Part shown: positions 1-14,145 of the stretch, in pieces
Numbering within the stretch: the stretch's first letter is position 1
How the letters are laid out: the number at the start of each line of letters is the position of its first letter
NCBI RefSeq assembly: GCF_014851395.1
Contig: NW_024041262.1
Coordinates: 9,879,252-9,943,251, forward strand
Source of the DNA: Micropterus salmoides
Taxonomy: Eukaryota; Chordata; Actinopteri; Centrarchiformes; Centrarchidae
Reading direction: 5' to 3'
Length of the DNA: 64,000 nucleotides
Program-made: the position numbers and the translations under genes
The notes under the pieces: model-generated
What the model was told of the DNA's origin: nothing
Databases searched by the model: none
Seen by the model: the letters and a program-made list of their open reading frames with translations, nothing else

Positions 1-3000
1 CTGGGAGAACGTCCCAAAGAACTAAATTAATAGCCACATTACTGTCATACCACTGGTATTTGTAGTCTTAAAGCAGGGCTGGAAAAGCTATTGTCAGTGC
101 TTGTATATTTTTTCAATTGAATTCCTTGTTTTCCCCTTTTGTGTGCACTGTAAGATAATCATTTTCACATGTCAGTATTGGGCCAGTTACTTGAAAAATG
201 GACTCAATTACGCATTACATTTTACTAACTGAAAAAGTAACACTACACAACAACAAAAGTAATTAAAGTTAGCTACATTATTCGTTACTTTCATTTCTTG
301 GCCCAGCTCTGTCGTACCTTCAACACCCATCACATATTCTGACTTTAGCAGAAACAAACAAAGACACATTTCTCTTCAACAAGCAGCCAGCATCTTTTTT
401 ATATATTTATTGACCATCAACAGCTAGCTTAATGTTAGTGCCAATGACTGCACACAGCTTTTCAGCCCTCACAGTGAAAAGTTGTGGGTTTGACACACCC
501 ACCAACTAAGAACATATTTGAAATTACCAGGAGAAACATTTCTTCTCTTTTGGTAGAGGCTAACTGTGTTGCTACACCTCCAGCCCCTGCACCAAGTTAA
601 TAGAGCATTACCATGATTAGTGACTGTGTAATTACCAAATGTTCAATTACACTACTAATTCCTAAAAAAAATTACTGTACACATTACTTAATAATGTAAT
701 CAAACAGATGGGAAAACAGCAGTTAGTAGCAGCAGTTACCTATTTAACTACACAACAGACCAGATTAAGTGAGAGTAGAGTGTTAAAGAATGATTCTGGT
801 TTATTACAACTCTGTCTTATTTTCGTAGTTCTCATAGAATTTGTAATAAAATACATTATACTCCCTAAGTCAATATGCCTTTTTCACAGCAGTCATTTTG
901 ACTTACAGAACGAGAAACACATGTGTTTCTAACTGTAACGATAGCTCAGTTCTTTTCAAGTGTCTCATGACAGCCAGCCAGGACCCCGTTACCAATGCAG
1001 CTAAATGTCAATATGTCTTAAGTGACGAAGGTCCATTGCTGACATCTGGGAACTCGGGAACATTCCAACATAAGTAAGTAGTAGGTAGTACAATCAGGCA
1101 ACGTTTAAACAAGTCTCTGTGTTGGCAAAACTTAGAAGAATTTTTTTTAACCTCCAAATAAAGTGGTTTAGATTTTCTGGTGGTCATTTGGCTTATTTAC
1201 AACCTGTGTGATTGTCTTACCACTTGTTTCTTTCCCTATCAGATTTTGTTACAGCAGTACTGCCACGTTCCCACATCTCATTAATTAACTTAATCCATAC
1301 AATGTTATCATTACAGATAGCAATGATGGCCATAATTACAAAAATAAGTTATAATACAGTAAAATGATCCTTTAATGTATTGAATATTTTGGCTACTGTA
1401 GTTTTATAAATTATGGGTACAGAAAAAAAAGGCATAAGTCCAAAAATATCCTGTAACAAACAGGTTAATCGAGCATTGTCTTATGGTAGCATGTGTTTGC
1501 ATTCAATCCTGGTTATTGCCTTTGGCCCTCTGATTGTTATTATCATCAGTGGTTGAGGTATTCTAGGCACACTTTGGCTTTCAGAAAACTGGGCGGCCCT
1601 CTTCCTCTTGATCTTTACCCCTACTTAAATGACTCAGAGGCTGAGAAGACTTAGTAGTACCTCAAAAAGTTCAACAAACCCTGACCAAAGCCCGCGTTTG
1701 ACTGAGAGTCCATTTAATGTGCCAAAGCAGATTGTATATAAAATGAGGGAAATGGGAGGGAAAGGAAAACCTATTTGTCTCGTGTCCTTTATTGAAATCA
1801 AATGCTACTGTAACGCTAAAATGGAATCTAATAACCTCCGGTGTATAAAAAAAAAATCCTGCAAATTTTCCTCTCTTTAAAAAAAAAAAAAAAAAATACT
1901 GCCCCTTTTGTTGAGTTAAAAGAGTAAATTCAAATCTCAGGCTCAGTTTGTGTTATAGAAATATAAGCAGTGAGGAATGCCAGTGTTGCAACTGTGAAAG
2001 ATCCCTCAGCTAATTTTCATGCTTCCCCCATCCCTCCTCTGCAGGCATGTGGTGATGGTTGGGTCAGAGTCTTCGTGGTTGGTCTGTAAGTGAAGGGCTT
2101 ATGGGGCTCTGAGCTCTGGTGTGTGGTGATGGAGCCAACTCCGTTCCTCTCTCTCTCATCCAACACACACAGTCAGCTCCAAGTCTGGCATGTCCGCTGG
2201 CATGGAACTAAGAGGGTAACACCAAACACACAACTCGTGGTATTCATAAGAAACCCTTGAGTTTATTACAGGGCCGGGGCTAAACAAAATTGAGAAATAT
2301 ACAGCAAATACCGAAGGGGGAAATGTTTACAAAAACAATACTGTTTCTATGGCTAGTCTCAACATTGGGATGTATTACAATGAGCATTCCAGGCCAAAGC
2401 GTAAGCTACAACCTATCACTCAGAAGCCAAGTTTCTGAGACTGTGGGTCGCAGGCTTATTTCTGTCCACCACATGACATGAGGGGCAATATAGTTTTTAT
2501 GAATCTGTATTTCAGAAAAAAGAAGCTAAACTTCTCATTTGGATCCAAGGACAGTTTAACAACTCTGGCTTTGAGGGGAAATTCCACCCCACTGTTACTC
2601 TCATGTGTCATCAATCTGTGATGTGCTTTTGTGGTAATTGCATGCTGTTCTGGTTCAACTACCTTTCCTTCACCTGCCTTCTGTACCTCTGTTTCCTACA
2701 TTTCACAAGCTGACTCTCCCCCCAAGAGAACATGCACGAAAAAAAGTCCCTTAATATAGCTGTCAGTGGAGTCTGCTTTTACATGAGTATGACTTTCAAC
2801 AATTGGTGCAAAACAGTGGCTAAAGCTTGTTTGTTACTGTTGATTTTTTAGATTGTGGAACAATTTACTACTACAAAGTATAGGTGTTGTGACTAGCATT
2901 ATCAACATCTTTTTTATCCAATATGGGCCCAGATATGCAAAATGCAGGATAACATGCAAGACATTTTTAGTATTTTTGTATTTTTCTGTGGTTGCAGGCA

Positions 3001-6000
3001 TCGAGATCCAAAGCCTACAACCAGATCTGAAAACAAAAACAGCTGAGGTGCCAGTGTGTTTGCGCCATTTGGTGTCTTGTGATTGTGTCTCTAGCACACA
3101 TCAGTCTAATGGAAGCCATGGTGTTCCATTTGAAGCTGAGTGGGGCTTTCATTGACAACATGTTTACATTTTGAACCACCAGCCTGTAATCACAGAACTG
3201 CCTGGCTACAACAAAAAGCCCAGAAGGAGGCCACACGATGGTGGAGTACAGGGAGGAGGTGTACAGGGAAGGGATAGGAGAAGAAGAGCGCAGAAAAAGA
3301 GTGGGCAAGACTAAATGGAAAGAGGGAATGAGAGGTAGAAGCAAAGATGGAGAGAAGAAAAACAGCTGCAACTTAAAGAGGGCACAAAATCCTCTCATTA
3401 ACCTGGAGTCACTGTTCAGAAGCGTCTAATCTCTTTTTCGCTCATGAAGATAAAAACACAGTGTTTGTTCTTTTTTTAAAAATCTGATACCAGTTGCTGT
3501 TTGCGACGCCACTGACCGCTGGCCTCTGTGTGGTTTCCAAAAAGAGATTTTAGGAAAACCTAGTGAACTGATGTTTGTTTTCATCACACCTTTAACGTTA
3601 GCATCTGGAGCAGGAATGCGGTTGGCTTTGAAAATACGCAGATGTGCGTTTATCTTTGCATACAAATATGTCCAGGCACTCTCACATGCTCACATTTAAC
3701 TGTGCTGTGTGTGGGTGGGCTGAGCTTTATTAGGGCCTGTTTAAAGGACTGCAGGCTAATAGACTACTGTTTATGACTCAAATATGAGGACACACGAATG
3801 AGCTTCTTTAAAGGATCTGCATCAGGCTCTCAACAAAAGCAACAGGAGATGAGCAGGGGCTACTGCATACGGAGGTAGTAGACAAATAGACAATTATTTA
3901 AATAGAATTTTCCATTTCTGCCCCACAAGCCAAATTGAGGTAAGTACATATTTGGTCAAAATTGAGTTAACCCGAGAATCTGACATTTTTACTACATAAA
4001 AAATGATTATGCCATAGAAATTTAACATTTCCATGAAAACATTATGTAGAATTTGCAGTAACTACAAAATGCAGATACAATAAAATATAAGCCAAACCGC
4101 ACTCCAGACTGCCAAACAAGCCAAACTGCACTCTGTCTTGGTAAACTGGGTTCAACGACTACTTTCTGCAATCTCTGCCACAGAGAGACAGCTATATCAA
4201 GTTAAAGAAAGCGATCAGTGAGACTAACCTTAGCTGAAAGTATAGTATATTTACTTTCTTTGCCTACTACTATAGCTGTTAACTGTAGATGAACAGTCAT
4301 TAAATCCAGTTGTCGAGTGAGAAAGATTTCTACATTTTGAAGGAAAATGACCCTGGTGACATCAGTGTTATCTCGTCTTCAGCTTGGAGATGCATTATGG
4401 GAAATGTAGGACTCATAACAGGGAATAACAGTCAAGATATCTCGTCCCCAGCTGCATAAATTTTGACCTTTTTAAAATCAGTCTCTTGCAAATGGCCCAA
4501 CTATGTGAAAGTGCAACACTTAATTACTGAAGTGCCGCCTTTAAGCTAACTTTACATTGCATGTAGATTATATCAAACATTTTATATTACAAATTGTAGA
4601 CTGAGAGGCAGAGAGCAGATGAGTTATTAAGTATAAATAATAGTTGTTAGTTTATTGTCTTAAACAAAAAAAAGCTTAAAGAACACTTGTAGCAACTGCA
4701 TTTTCCCCTCATTTTCCTTGACAACTCTGCAAAGGCATAGTTCAGTATCTGCATTTTTAGGTTATCTGTATGTTATGGCAAAATACAATGTGGTAAAATG
4801 CATTACAACCTGCCAAAACTTTTGGAGCTTCACTCTTCCTGTAGTTACTGCTCTCTGACTTTGTGGAGAAGATTGCTGCCCCCAATGAAGGGGTTCACCT
4901 GCTAAAGTGTTTATCAAATGTGTATATCTTAAAGTGAAAAGGGCACCTGCAAGTACTGTAAGCACAGTGGCTATTATCGCTTTTCCAGTGGGAAGCACAC
5001 ACTCCAGCCATTTTCATTTCTGTTTGTACACCACCCATCTCTCTCTCTTTCTGTGCTTTCTACTGTGACATACACTCACACATGTAAACACAACGCACAC
5101 ACGCTAACCATCTGAACATGCCTTCCACAGGATGGATCCACATCTGGGAGCAATGAAGTCCTCAGTATGTGTGTATGTGTGCGTGTGTGTATGGCGGAGA
5201 TGAGGGAAGTGTTTCTGGGTTAGAAAGTTTCCCTCTGGTCCGGGGTTCAGAGCTCTGAACGCTGTGATCCATTTAGGCTCTGCTGGGCCCAGGGCCCGGA
5301 CCCTCTTAATCCCCTCCAGCCTGCACTGTGCGGAAATGGACTCTTCCACCCTGAAGGTCAGAGGCAGATGGTTGTGATTCAGAGGCCGAGACCACCAGGG
5401 ATCACAGGGGATCATGTAATGCAACATGTCATCATGTGCAGATTTCTCTCTCGTACATGTGATGTTTTCCCCTCTTTTCCTTCCTCTCGCTCCATTTCTC
5501 CTTCACTCACCTCCTCTATTTTTTCCACTTTTCTAACTGAGGACCCATCTCCCTCTTTCGACTTCAAAGCCTCCACTTGGCCTCCACTGTATCCTTCAAA
5601 CTGAGACTGTTATGAATACATTTGACACGTGTGAAGGAAATTTTAAAACACATCGACATTTTTGACCACTACAGAGGGACTGTGAAAGCTGCTGCGTGGA
5701 CGCTGAGGTTTGTCATTACTGACGGCAAATACAGGCCTGAGGAGCTTCTGTGGGCTGATTAGAAGTCAGCCGGGACTGTAAGTAACTCAATCAAAGGGAA
5801 GGTAAAGTAGTACTTCTCTTTGTGTCTGTTGGAGTAGGGCCATTACATTAGTTGGATGATGTTGAGAACTTGGACTTGGTCTTGGACATTTTCTTAATTT
5901 TTCAGATAGTCAAATTTCTTGTTGTCAGGCTGCCAAAAGGAGATTTGAAGCCCTAAAGTGATAAATGATAAGTAATTGCCTCTGGTTTTCACTAAAGAGT

Positions 6001-6496
6001 TTATGTGTCTAAATGCAGTTTCAGAGGTTTTTTCTGTAAAGAAAAAATTTTAGATAGATACAGCGGATGATTTTAAGTTTTAGGAATGAAAAGATTGAGC
6101 GACCTACAGATATCCTGTTCTACACTGAATATTAGCAGAAGATTTCATCCACCAGCCCCTTATGCAATTTTCTGTTTTATGTAAACCCACATTGCTTGCA
6201 CCTCATGTTACTGCATCTTACTTCATCGTATGTGTGTGTGGCAGACGATAACACACTCCGAAGGTTACCGTTTGGCTGACGCACCAGGGTGGTGAGGAGT
6301 ATTTTTACCGAGGAGCTTTGCATCACTGGGGTAGGTCGGTAGGAAAGAGCTGAAGAATGTGTCTAGCTGAGGGGAAAAATAGAGGCGTAACAGTTAATAG
6401 AGACAGGACCTGAGAGAGAGCGGTGAGTGAGTGAGAGGTGGTCAGTCAGAGTTTCCTCTGAGGAATCAGGGCAGCCCTAATGACAGAGGAAGATAA

Positions 6497-6498
<2 letters not shown>

Positions 6499-6528
<30 letters not shown>
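6499..6528. repeat. (GT)n microsatellite
   Basis: About 15 uninterrupted GT units, a simple dinucleotide repeat within the sulfotransferase gene intron. Confidence 0.95.
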
Positions 6529-6532
<4 letters not shown>

Positions 6533-6629
6533 TTCAGCAAAGCCACTAATTCTACACCTTTTGAACGTTGAGCATTAGCTCGCAACGGTTTGAATCCTCT
6601 CTGAAAAGTTGAAAAATAACGATTCGTCT

Positions 6630-6790
6630 TAAGGGAATAGGTTTACATTGTGGGACATATGCTTTCTTGGCGAGTTGTATGATACAGGGGAAATCTTTGT
6701 GCTACGCTAACTGGCTGCTGGCTGTAGCCTTATATTTACCATACAGATGTGACAGTGGTATCTCTGCTATTCTCATTTAAGCGAATATGC
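6630..6790 (-). repeat. dispersed fish repeat, family A (inverted copy)
   Basis: The words for 'ctggctgctggctgtagc', 'atatttaccatacagat' and 'cagtggtatctc' occur in order. The reverse complement of this set recurs at 49.3, 50.7 and 54.2 kb, and the same orientation recurs twice at 25.2-25.5 kb. It is a diverged interspersed repeat of a kind common in percomorph fish. Its class (MITE or SINE) cannot be decided here. Confidence 0.55.
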
Positions 6791-7186
6791 TTATTTCCCA
6801 AAAACTGTCAAACTATTGTGTCAATATTCTGAAAGATGTTCTAAACTGTTTTTGTAAATTAACAGCAAAATAAAAAAAATATATAAAACTATAAAAAATT
6901 AAAAATGAGGACGTGACAGGCTGGACACACAAGCAACAAGTTATCTCTGGGAAGTAAAGTGCAAAAATATCATGATAATGAGCACCTACAACCAAACGTG
7001 TCACCATAATGCTTAATTCTTAACAATGACCACAGTAAGAAAAATTTGTGAAAATAAAGAACAGGAAGAAGGGATGCAGTGATTTTATCTCTCTGATAGT
7101 GTAACAATCTGTAATGACAGCACATGGAAATAAGGCAAAGCCTGTTATGTGTGTGTGCTGTATGTGTCCATATGAGTGTGAGTTAA

Positions 7187-7189
7187 TGT

Positions 7190-7240
<51 letters not shown>

Positions 7241-7266
7241 TGTGTGTGAGTGAGTGTGTGTGTGCA
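7187..7266. repeat. (TG)n microsatellite with TGAG interruptions
   Basis: A long TG tract interrupted by a few GAG steps near its right end. It produces spurious His-Thr open frames on the minus strand. Confidence 0.95.
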
Positions 7267-7619
7267 AGTTGCCACTGATTACTCCCACCCCCCCTGACTT
7301 ATCAAATGGGAAAATCTGCAGTCGTGTTCCTGCCGGGCCCACCGTGCACTACTTGTGTGGCTTTATCTCCGAAGCTGCCAGGGGCCTCGAGGGGCCCCTC
7401 CCTGCCTTCATCCGATTTCAGGAACACAGGATGGAGGGAGGGAGGGACAGACGAATAGATCCGGTAGATCCTGACCTCTGTGATATCATGATGTCCTTGC
7501 CACAGTTACATAATTGGGCTGTTAGCCTGGTGTGATGAGTAAGGAACGTATGTGGACTTAACTGGCAGTTCAAATTTAAAATTCCTCCTTTCTTCAATTT
7601 ACCACGGAATTATTACATT

Positions 7620-7830
7620 GAAGCTGCAGCAATTAGTCAGTTACTCAATTGTTTCATTGACAGAAAATTGATCGGAAACTTTAGTAATACTCAATTAATT
7701 GTTTATGTCATTTTAAGAAGAAATGCCAAAAAATTAACATTATCTATTGACAAATGTGAATATTCAATGATTATCTTAAGTCTAGTCTATCATATTGAAC
7801 TGAATATCTTTGGATTTTGCTCTGCTGGTT
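7620..7830 (+). repeat. dispersed fish repeat, family D
   Basis: The stretch has an AT-rich 'caattagtcagttactcaatt' type start and ends in 'gaactgaatatctttgga'. The same order of words is found at 13.8-14.1 kb and, less clearly, at 9.2-9.4 kb and 43.9-44.2 kb, which marks a dispersed repeat. The element class is not determined. Confidence 0.5.
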
Positions 7831-8132
7831 GGACAAATGACATCATGGATCACAAAAAGAATTGAGTAAATATTCATGTATTAATCAGAACCTTACTTAA
7901 TCATAAATATCAGCTATTATACTGATTGAGCATCACCTATTTTTCATATATTTAGATAAATTAGAATTAGATTAGAAATTAGATTAGAAATATGGTGCAA
8001 TAGTCCATAGCCAAAATACATTGCAAGTATTTACTCATAAATGTTAAATTATATTATATTACATTGAGGAACTTACCATATTTTGTGATACGCACTAATA
8101 TAATCACTTATCACCTCAACATTACATTACTA

Positions 8133-8134
8133 AG

Positions 8135-8211
<77 letters not shown>

Positions 8212-8212
8212 C
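8133..8212. repeat. (GATA)n microsatellite
   Basis: About 20 near-perfect GATA/TAGA tetranucleotide units. Confidence 0.97.
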
Positions 8213-8875
8213 AGGCTAATTGACTCAGTATGGGCTTTTGCTCGTCTGGCAACTCCCCAGGTCCCGACCAATAAGAACACTCGATACTGTCCTATCCTAA
8301 AAACCCACTTCCGAGCAGTTTCAGCCTGCCACTCCTTGTGGTTTCTCAGCTCATTGTTAGAAGTGTCTTAAGCTGAAGAAACGGAAATCACTGCTGGCAG
8401 AGGCAGGGCTTTTACAACTGGAAACAGTCCATTCAGCGGTCTGCTATTAGTGCCATCTATCAGGCTCCATCAGAGTGGACTCAGCGGGCCTCGGCTACAC
8501 TTACACACACATCAAACACACAGGACACAGTCGTGTTTGGATGGACATGAAGCGGGAGCTGGTGTTGGTTTCCAGATTTCCTCCCATCACAGCTTCTTGT
8601 TTGATGTTTTGCTTGTCCTCAAATTCAGCTCTAGCTCTCGGTGCCAGACTTTCAGGCATAATTAATCTCATTTCCTCTCAAAACCAGCACAGGCAATTAA
8701 CCAATACTTCTAAGTTGGTTAAGTCAAACCAATGGGAGGTTTCCAGGAAGGTTTAATAGCAGACAAAGAAAGGTGCGTTTCTCTCTGGGATTCTCGAGGT
8801 GGCTGCAGGTTCTCATGACCCCACAACCCCCCACTCACATAGTCAGACATTAAACAGAGATAAACACCGGTCAGC

Positions 8876-8876
<1 letters not shown>

Positions 8877-8902
<26 letters not shown>
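8877..8902. repeat. (CA)n microsatellite
   Basis: A short uninterrupted CA tract of about 13 units. Confidence 0.9.
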
Positions 8903-8907
<5 letters not shown>

Positions 8908-10039
8908 CAATTATTACCTTCCTCTCTAGACAGACCTGTGACAGTTAACAGTATGGGTTTCGGTGTGTGTTCTGTCCATCAAACAGCTGAAACTATGCAT
9001 TTATGTATCTACTTCTGATGGGTCTCTTTTCCTGACCAAAATACTTATGTAATTGACATAAATGGAGAAAGTGAGTTTGTGAGTGAGACACTTTTTTCAG
9101 TGTAAAACAGTGGGACAAATAGAGCCTTTAGACAACACTCCCCAAAATGATCGTCTTGAATATATTGGTGTTATAGAGAGTTGAAACAATTAATTTATTA
9201 GTTGATAAACTGATTTCCATTACACACTACTGCCATTATTATTCATATATTTAAATATTATTATTATTTATCTACGTAATTTTATCTAGAAAAATACCAA
9301 ACTTCCTTCCAGCTTCTGAGTTGTGAGGAGTGTTCTGTGTTTTATACCATTGTATGCTGGATGTCTTTGGGATTTTTTGACTGCAAAAACCTCGTCTTAG
9401 ACAAATTGTAACAGACATTTTTTCCCACTGTTTTCAGAAATTGTATAGACCAAAAACTAATCAATTTAAAAGCAAAGTTACTTTATTGCAGTTTTTATCT
9501 TAAATTAAGATTACAAGATTACAATATCAGATGTTCTTAGTTATCCTTTATTTGTATAGATTTGTAAGAGTAGCGTTAGTACACTATACAAATACTAGAC
9601 ATTCTGGATTTTGAAGTTTTTCAAAAGGTAGTGTATTCATGCATCACTAATAACTAGCTAAGAGACACTCACATTTTTTAAAAGTCTATCTTAAAACAGT
9701 ACTCACATGCCCATATGTACAATCAAACAGTTTTTGGTTGCTGTACTTGTTGCTCTTGTTCATGCTGCCTGTGAAGACATGCTTTATTATTATATTAAAA
9801 AAGCATTCATAAGTTCAATGGAGGTCCTGAAAAGGTCCCTTAAAGTCCAGTATTGATGGGAGAAATTATTACAGTGGCCAAGAAGCATTTTGATGTAAAC
9901 ATGGGCATGTGAGTACTGTTTTAAGACATGACTTGACAAAATATGAACCCACCCTTTAAATACTATGTGTACATATATGCCATCATGCTTTATTATCTGA
10001 TCATTGCTATTGCAAGTGACTAGTAACTATGGTATTGGA

Positions 10040-10135
10040 GTCAAATGAAGTTATTAGGGTAAAAAAGTAGAAAGTGTACTAGTACCTCAAAACTGTACAG
10101 CACTCCAGTAAATGTACTTAGCTAATTTCCACCAT
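10040..10135 (+). repeat. dispersed fish repeat, family B
   Basis: Contains 'tagtacctcaaaactgtac' followed by 'agtaaatgtacttagcta' and 'ccacca'. Related copies are at 34.36-34.43 kb and 42.24-42.38 kb. This sequence type is dispersed widely in teleost genomes. Class undetermined. Confidence 0.55.
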
Positions 10136-12394
10136 CTTACAAAACCTGATGTTTCTATTCCTTTTTCAATTCCTTTCGTTTCTTATGAGTAACTCATTTC
10201 CTGTATGACCATTCAATTAAAAAAGGCTGACGACTAAAAGCAGAGAGAGAAGATTTAAAGGATAATGAGCGAAAATAAAGTCAAATGACTGACATGAAGA
10301 GAAGAAAAGGAGGAGGAAGCAGAAAGATTAGTTTTTTGTTGTGATCCATCATGGCTGTTCATCAATCATCTGATCTCTGTCTGTTTAACAAGGAAAGGCA
10401 GACTTTGATGAGTTTACGGCTGAAGAAAAGTAACAGCATGTCTTGAGTCCTTTACTTAAAATGTACATTCTCAGTCTGACAGTCAGAAATTAAAACCCAC
10501 GAGAAATTAAAAATCAATCACAGTGATGAACGACGCAAACTTTATCTTTCTGCACTCTGTAACTGTGAGTGAAGTATTTCCCCAATGATCTTCTCGCCGT
10601 GCAATCATCTGATTTTATTATTTCTGATTGGATGAGACACGCTGCATGCTGGGAGGGGAAGGGTCGACCAATGACAAGCTGTCAAAATATTGATGACTGA
10701 GCTGGATCAGACCTTTTTTTCATCGAGTAAAAATCCATACCTATCCCGCACCAATTTATCAAGTCATGTTTGATTATCACCTTATAGTTTTCTCAGCTTA
10801 ATTTACATAGTGTATTAATTCTGACAAAAAGCCCATCACATGTAAATAGCAGCACGTGTCACATTATGTTTATTAGATATGACAGACATGTCAGATAGTG
10901 TTGCTCATGTTCATAGAACATGAGCAACCTATTTTTTCCTTCCTACGCTAATGCAGCTTCAAATACTCGCAAAGCATTGGACCCTGTCTTCTGCTTCTGC
11001 ACAAAGCCTTCTTTCTTCCAGCAAATCTATACATTTCTTATTTTTCCAAATTCTTCCCTGAAAGCCTCTCTTTGCCCAAACCCCTTTCTGAAAAACACTC
11101 TCTGGAGCATGCAGCTTCCAAGAATGTGAGCATAGAGGAATTCAACTGGAGAATCCCCTGTGCTTGGTGGAAGAGTCTAACAGGAAATAAAACCTGGACA
11201 TTCCTGTCTAGGCAGCGCATCCAGCTGAATTATACAACATGAAACAAAGAAGTTAGTCGATAAGGAAAGAGATTTAGAAACCAAGAGAAAAGAAATCAAC
11301 TCAATTCTAACAGGAGCGAGGACTCATCCAGTGGCTTTACATTATGTAGTGTGAGTGACCTGAACGAGCCAATAAATCCGCTCCAGCAACACTCAGACTA
11401 TGGGGTATAAATGTCAGCGGTGGAAGGGAGTAACAGCTCCTTGTCAACAAGATTGAATATTCAGAAGTTAATTCATTTCTGCTGCAACAGCGTGATAAAG
11501 GCAGAGTGAGAGAGATCAATAGAAAGAACCTATTTTAGGTGATCGATACCAGGAAATGACATTTATATCGCCTGGATATTTATGGGGTCAAAAAAAGATG
11601 GAGATACGCTGAGAAGAACTGGGGGAGTGGATAGACTTCAGGTGGAGCTGAAGCAGTGTGAACGAATCTGAGTTCACACACATGATCACACTCGCTCACT
11701 TGCACACTATGGCTGTCTGAACCCTCATTCTCCACCACCAAACCACAGAATCGTTTCCAGTAGATGGCAAAGCCAAGGCTTTTCCACATATAAGCATTTT
11801 TTCTGAAACAATTTGCCAAATGCTTCCTTTAAGGATGTTCATGTGTTTTACTTGGTTACCAGCTGAAGACAGGGGCCAAGGTTCTCTCCGAGCTCAAAGA
11901 CACAGACAGCACTTTGAAATGAAGAGCTCTGTCAGAGAATAAATGTTTAAGTGATAATTTCCAGCCCAGTTTCAGATGATTATGTTGGCTTCACATTCAA
12001 CGGTTCTGTAAATTGATATATTTAAATCACTGGGTCCTTAACATGTAATTACACTAAATGAATAATATTTTTTTATCTGATACCTGGAAGTATGGAATAG
12101 GCAGGAGGGCGGGAAAGGAAGGGAGAAATGAAAGAGGGAAGTCATAGGGATGTATTTGTCTACTGATTATTCAGAAGCCACTGAGGAACATAAAGACAGG
12201 TCAATGTTGAGATCCTTAATACATTATTACACTTCATATATATATTTTCAGAACTATGTGTGCAGTGATGTGTGAGAGACAAAGGAAAGGAGAGAAAGAG
12301 ACTAGAGCAGTCGTACTTTTTTTTAATCTAACCTACCCCCACAGCCCCATCACATAATCAAGTAGGCTAGGCTAACGTTACTACTTCATCGACT

Positions 12395-12547
12395 CCAGCT
12401 AGCTATTTTAACCATTTATCCATTGCTCCAGCTAACTATTTATAAGCTCATATACTACTTTTGGCTAACGATTGTAACCATTTATCCATTACTTTTAGCT
12501 AGCTATTTTAACCCTTTATTCATAACTTTTAGCTAGCTGTTTAGACT
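12395..12547. repeat. minisatellite, about 34-bp unit, 4.5 copies
   Basis: Four and a half diverged units in direct tandem. Each starts with a form of 'ccagctagctattttaacc' and continues 'atttatccattactt'. Units are about 33-34 bp and differ by substitutions. The palindromic AGCTAGCT core recurs in most units. Confidence 0.75.
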
Positions 12548-13824
12548 TCTTTGCTGGCTTGTTTTCATGCACTCTTCGCAATACATAGTGTTCAGGCGAC
12601 ACCAACAACTCCTCCAAATTAAGCGACAGAAATGCCCTTTAGAACACCACATAGGCTACAAGCGTTTTCTTACTCAATATGTGGATATATATTTTTTAAA
12701 TCATATCATAATTTAATTTTTTTTAAATAAGCTTCTCCACAATCTTTCCACGTAGCTCTGAACTGCAAAAGTACCCCCCAGGGTACAACTCATGGGTGTG
12801 AATCACTGGACCAGAGATTACTTGAACGTGCATTAAACATTTACATCATATAAAAATAAAAATAAAAATAAAATAAATAAAACTAACTGCCCGTCTGTAA
12901 GCCAGTGAAGCACACAGCCCCTGGGTACACTACAATAAGCTTCCCCTGTAGCACTAAAGGTTGAGGTGTAGGATAACTGGAGCGCTCATCATAGACCAGT
13001 GCTAGGTTGAGTGGGTGGCTGGGTGGTGGTGTTGACTAATGCTTCATAAGGCCTTGTTTAACTGTGACTGGGGGGCTAATCCCTCTCAGCACAATCCGCC
13101 TGTCCCTGAGCTGTCCATGTTAATGCCTGACCTGTCATTACATCGGTCCAATTCACACAGCGTTGACACGAGCTGTCAGCGGATTAGGACGGAGCAAAAA
13201 CACGTTTTATTATTCCTTCAGGAGAGAAAAGGAGAGGAAGAGATAAAACAGAGGTGAACACACCATGTCTGTTTTAAGAGATTACAAGGTAGGTCATCCT
13301 CCCAACAACAGAAAGCAGTAAAAGGAACGTGTAAAGGTCGCCGGTCTTCTCACCTTTAACACTATTCACTTCAGCTTTGTCACCATTCACCAGATCCTAG
13401 AGCGTGCTGTTTCCACTGGAATTTTAACCATACTCTTATTAGATTAATTTCTTTAGGTAAATCTAAACTAGTGGATGGAAAACATGATGAGTTTAATGAG
13501 ATTGAGGAGATTTGGATATCTTATAAATTATGACGGTGAAGAAAAGAAAGTAGAAGGGTTAATTTTGTGCATCTCTGAATTCAGCTAGTCTGAATCTACT
13601 GTCTGGTCCTACCCGGACTTGAGTAAAAAAGTGTGGCAGAATATATTAGAGAGGCTGGGGAAACCATAACGTCTTTTACCCTTATGTTCCCCTAAATATC
13701 CCCTTACATTTGCTAAGAATTGGACAAAAATTTTTTTTTTTAAAGGACACATTTTGTAAAAAAAAATAGAAAGAAGTAAGACTTCTCCGTCAAAACAAAT
13801 CTGGAACAGCTCACCTAGAGCAGG

Positions 13825-14145
13825 AACAATTAGTCAATTTATTGATTAGTTGAGCAACAGAAGATTAATCTGCAGCTATTTTGATAATCAATTAAACATT
13901 TCATTGTCTGTTTTCAGTTTCTCAAATGTAAGAATTACTGCATTTCTTTGTTTTGTATGATAGTAAACTGAATATCTTTGGGTTCTGGACAAGGAACAAG
14001 GAATCTGAAGATGTCCCCATGGATTCTGGGAAATAATATACATTTTTCTCTTTTTTGGGGTATTTTACAGACAAACCATTAGTAGAGAAAGTCCTCAGCA
14101 GATTAAGGAATAATTGTTGATTCGAGATTATTATTAGTTTCAGCC
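13825..14145 (+). repeat. dispersed fish repeat, family D
   Basis: The best preserved copy of family D. It begins 'gcaggaacaattagtcaat', passes through 'gatagtaaactgaatatc' and 'tttgggttctggacaagg', and ends near 'attattagtttcagcccta'. Confidence 0.6.

Noticed and set aside
7145..7342. His-Thr rich frame on the minus strand
   Set aside because: It is a translation of the TG microsatellite at 7187-7266.
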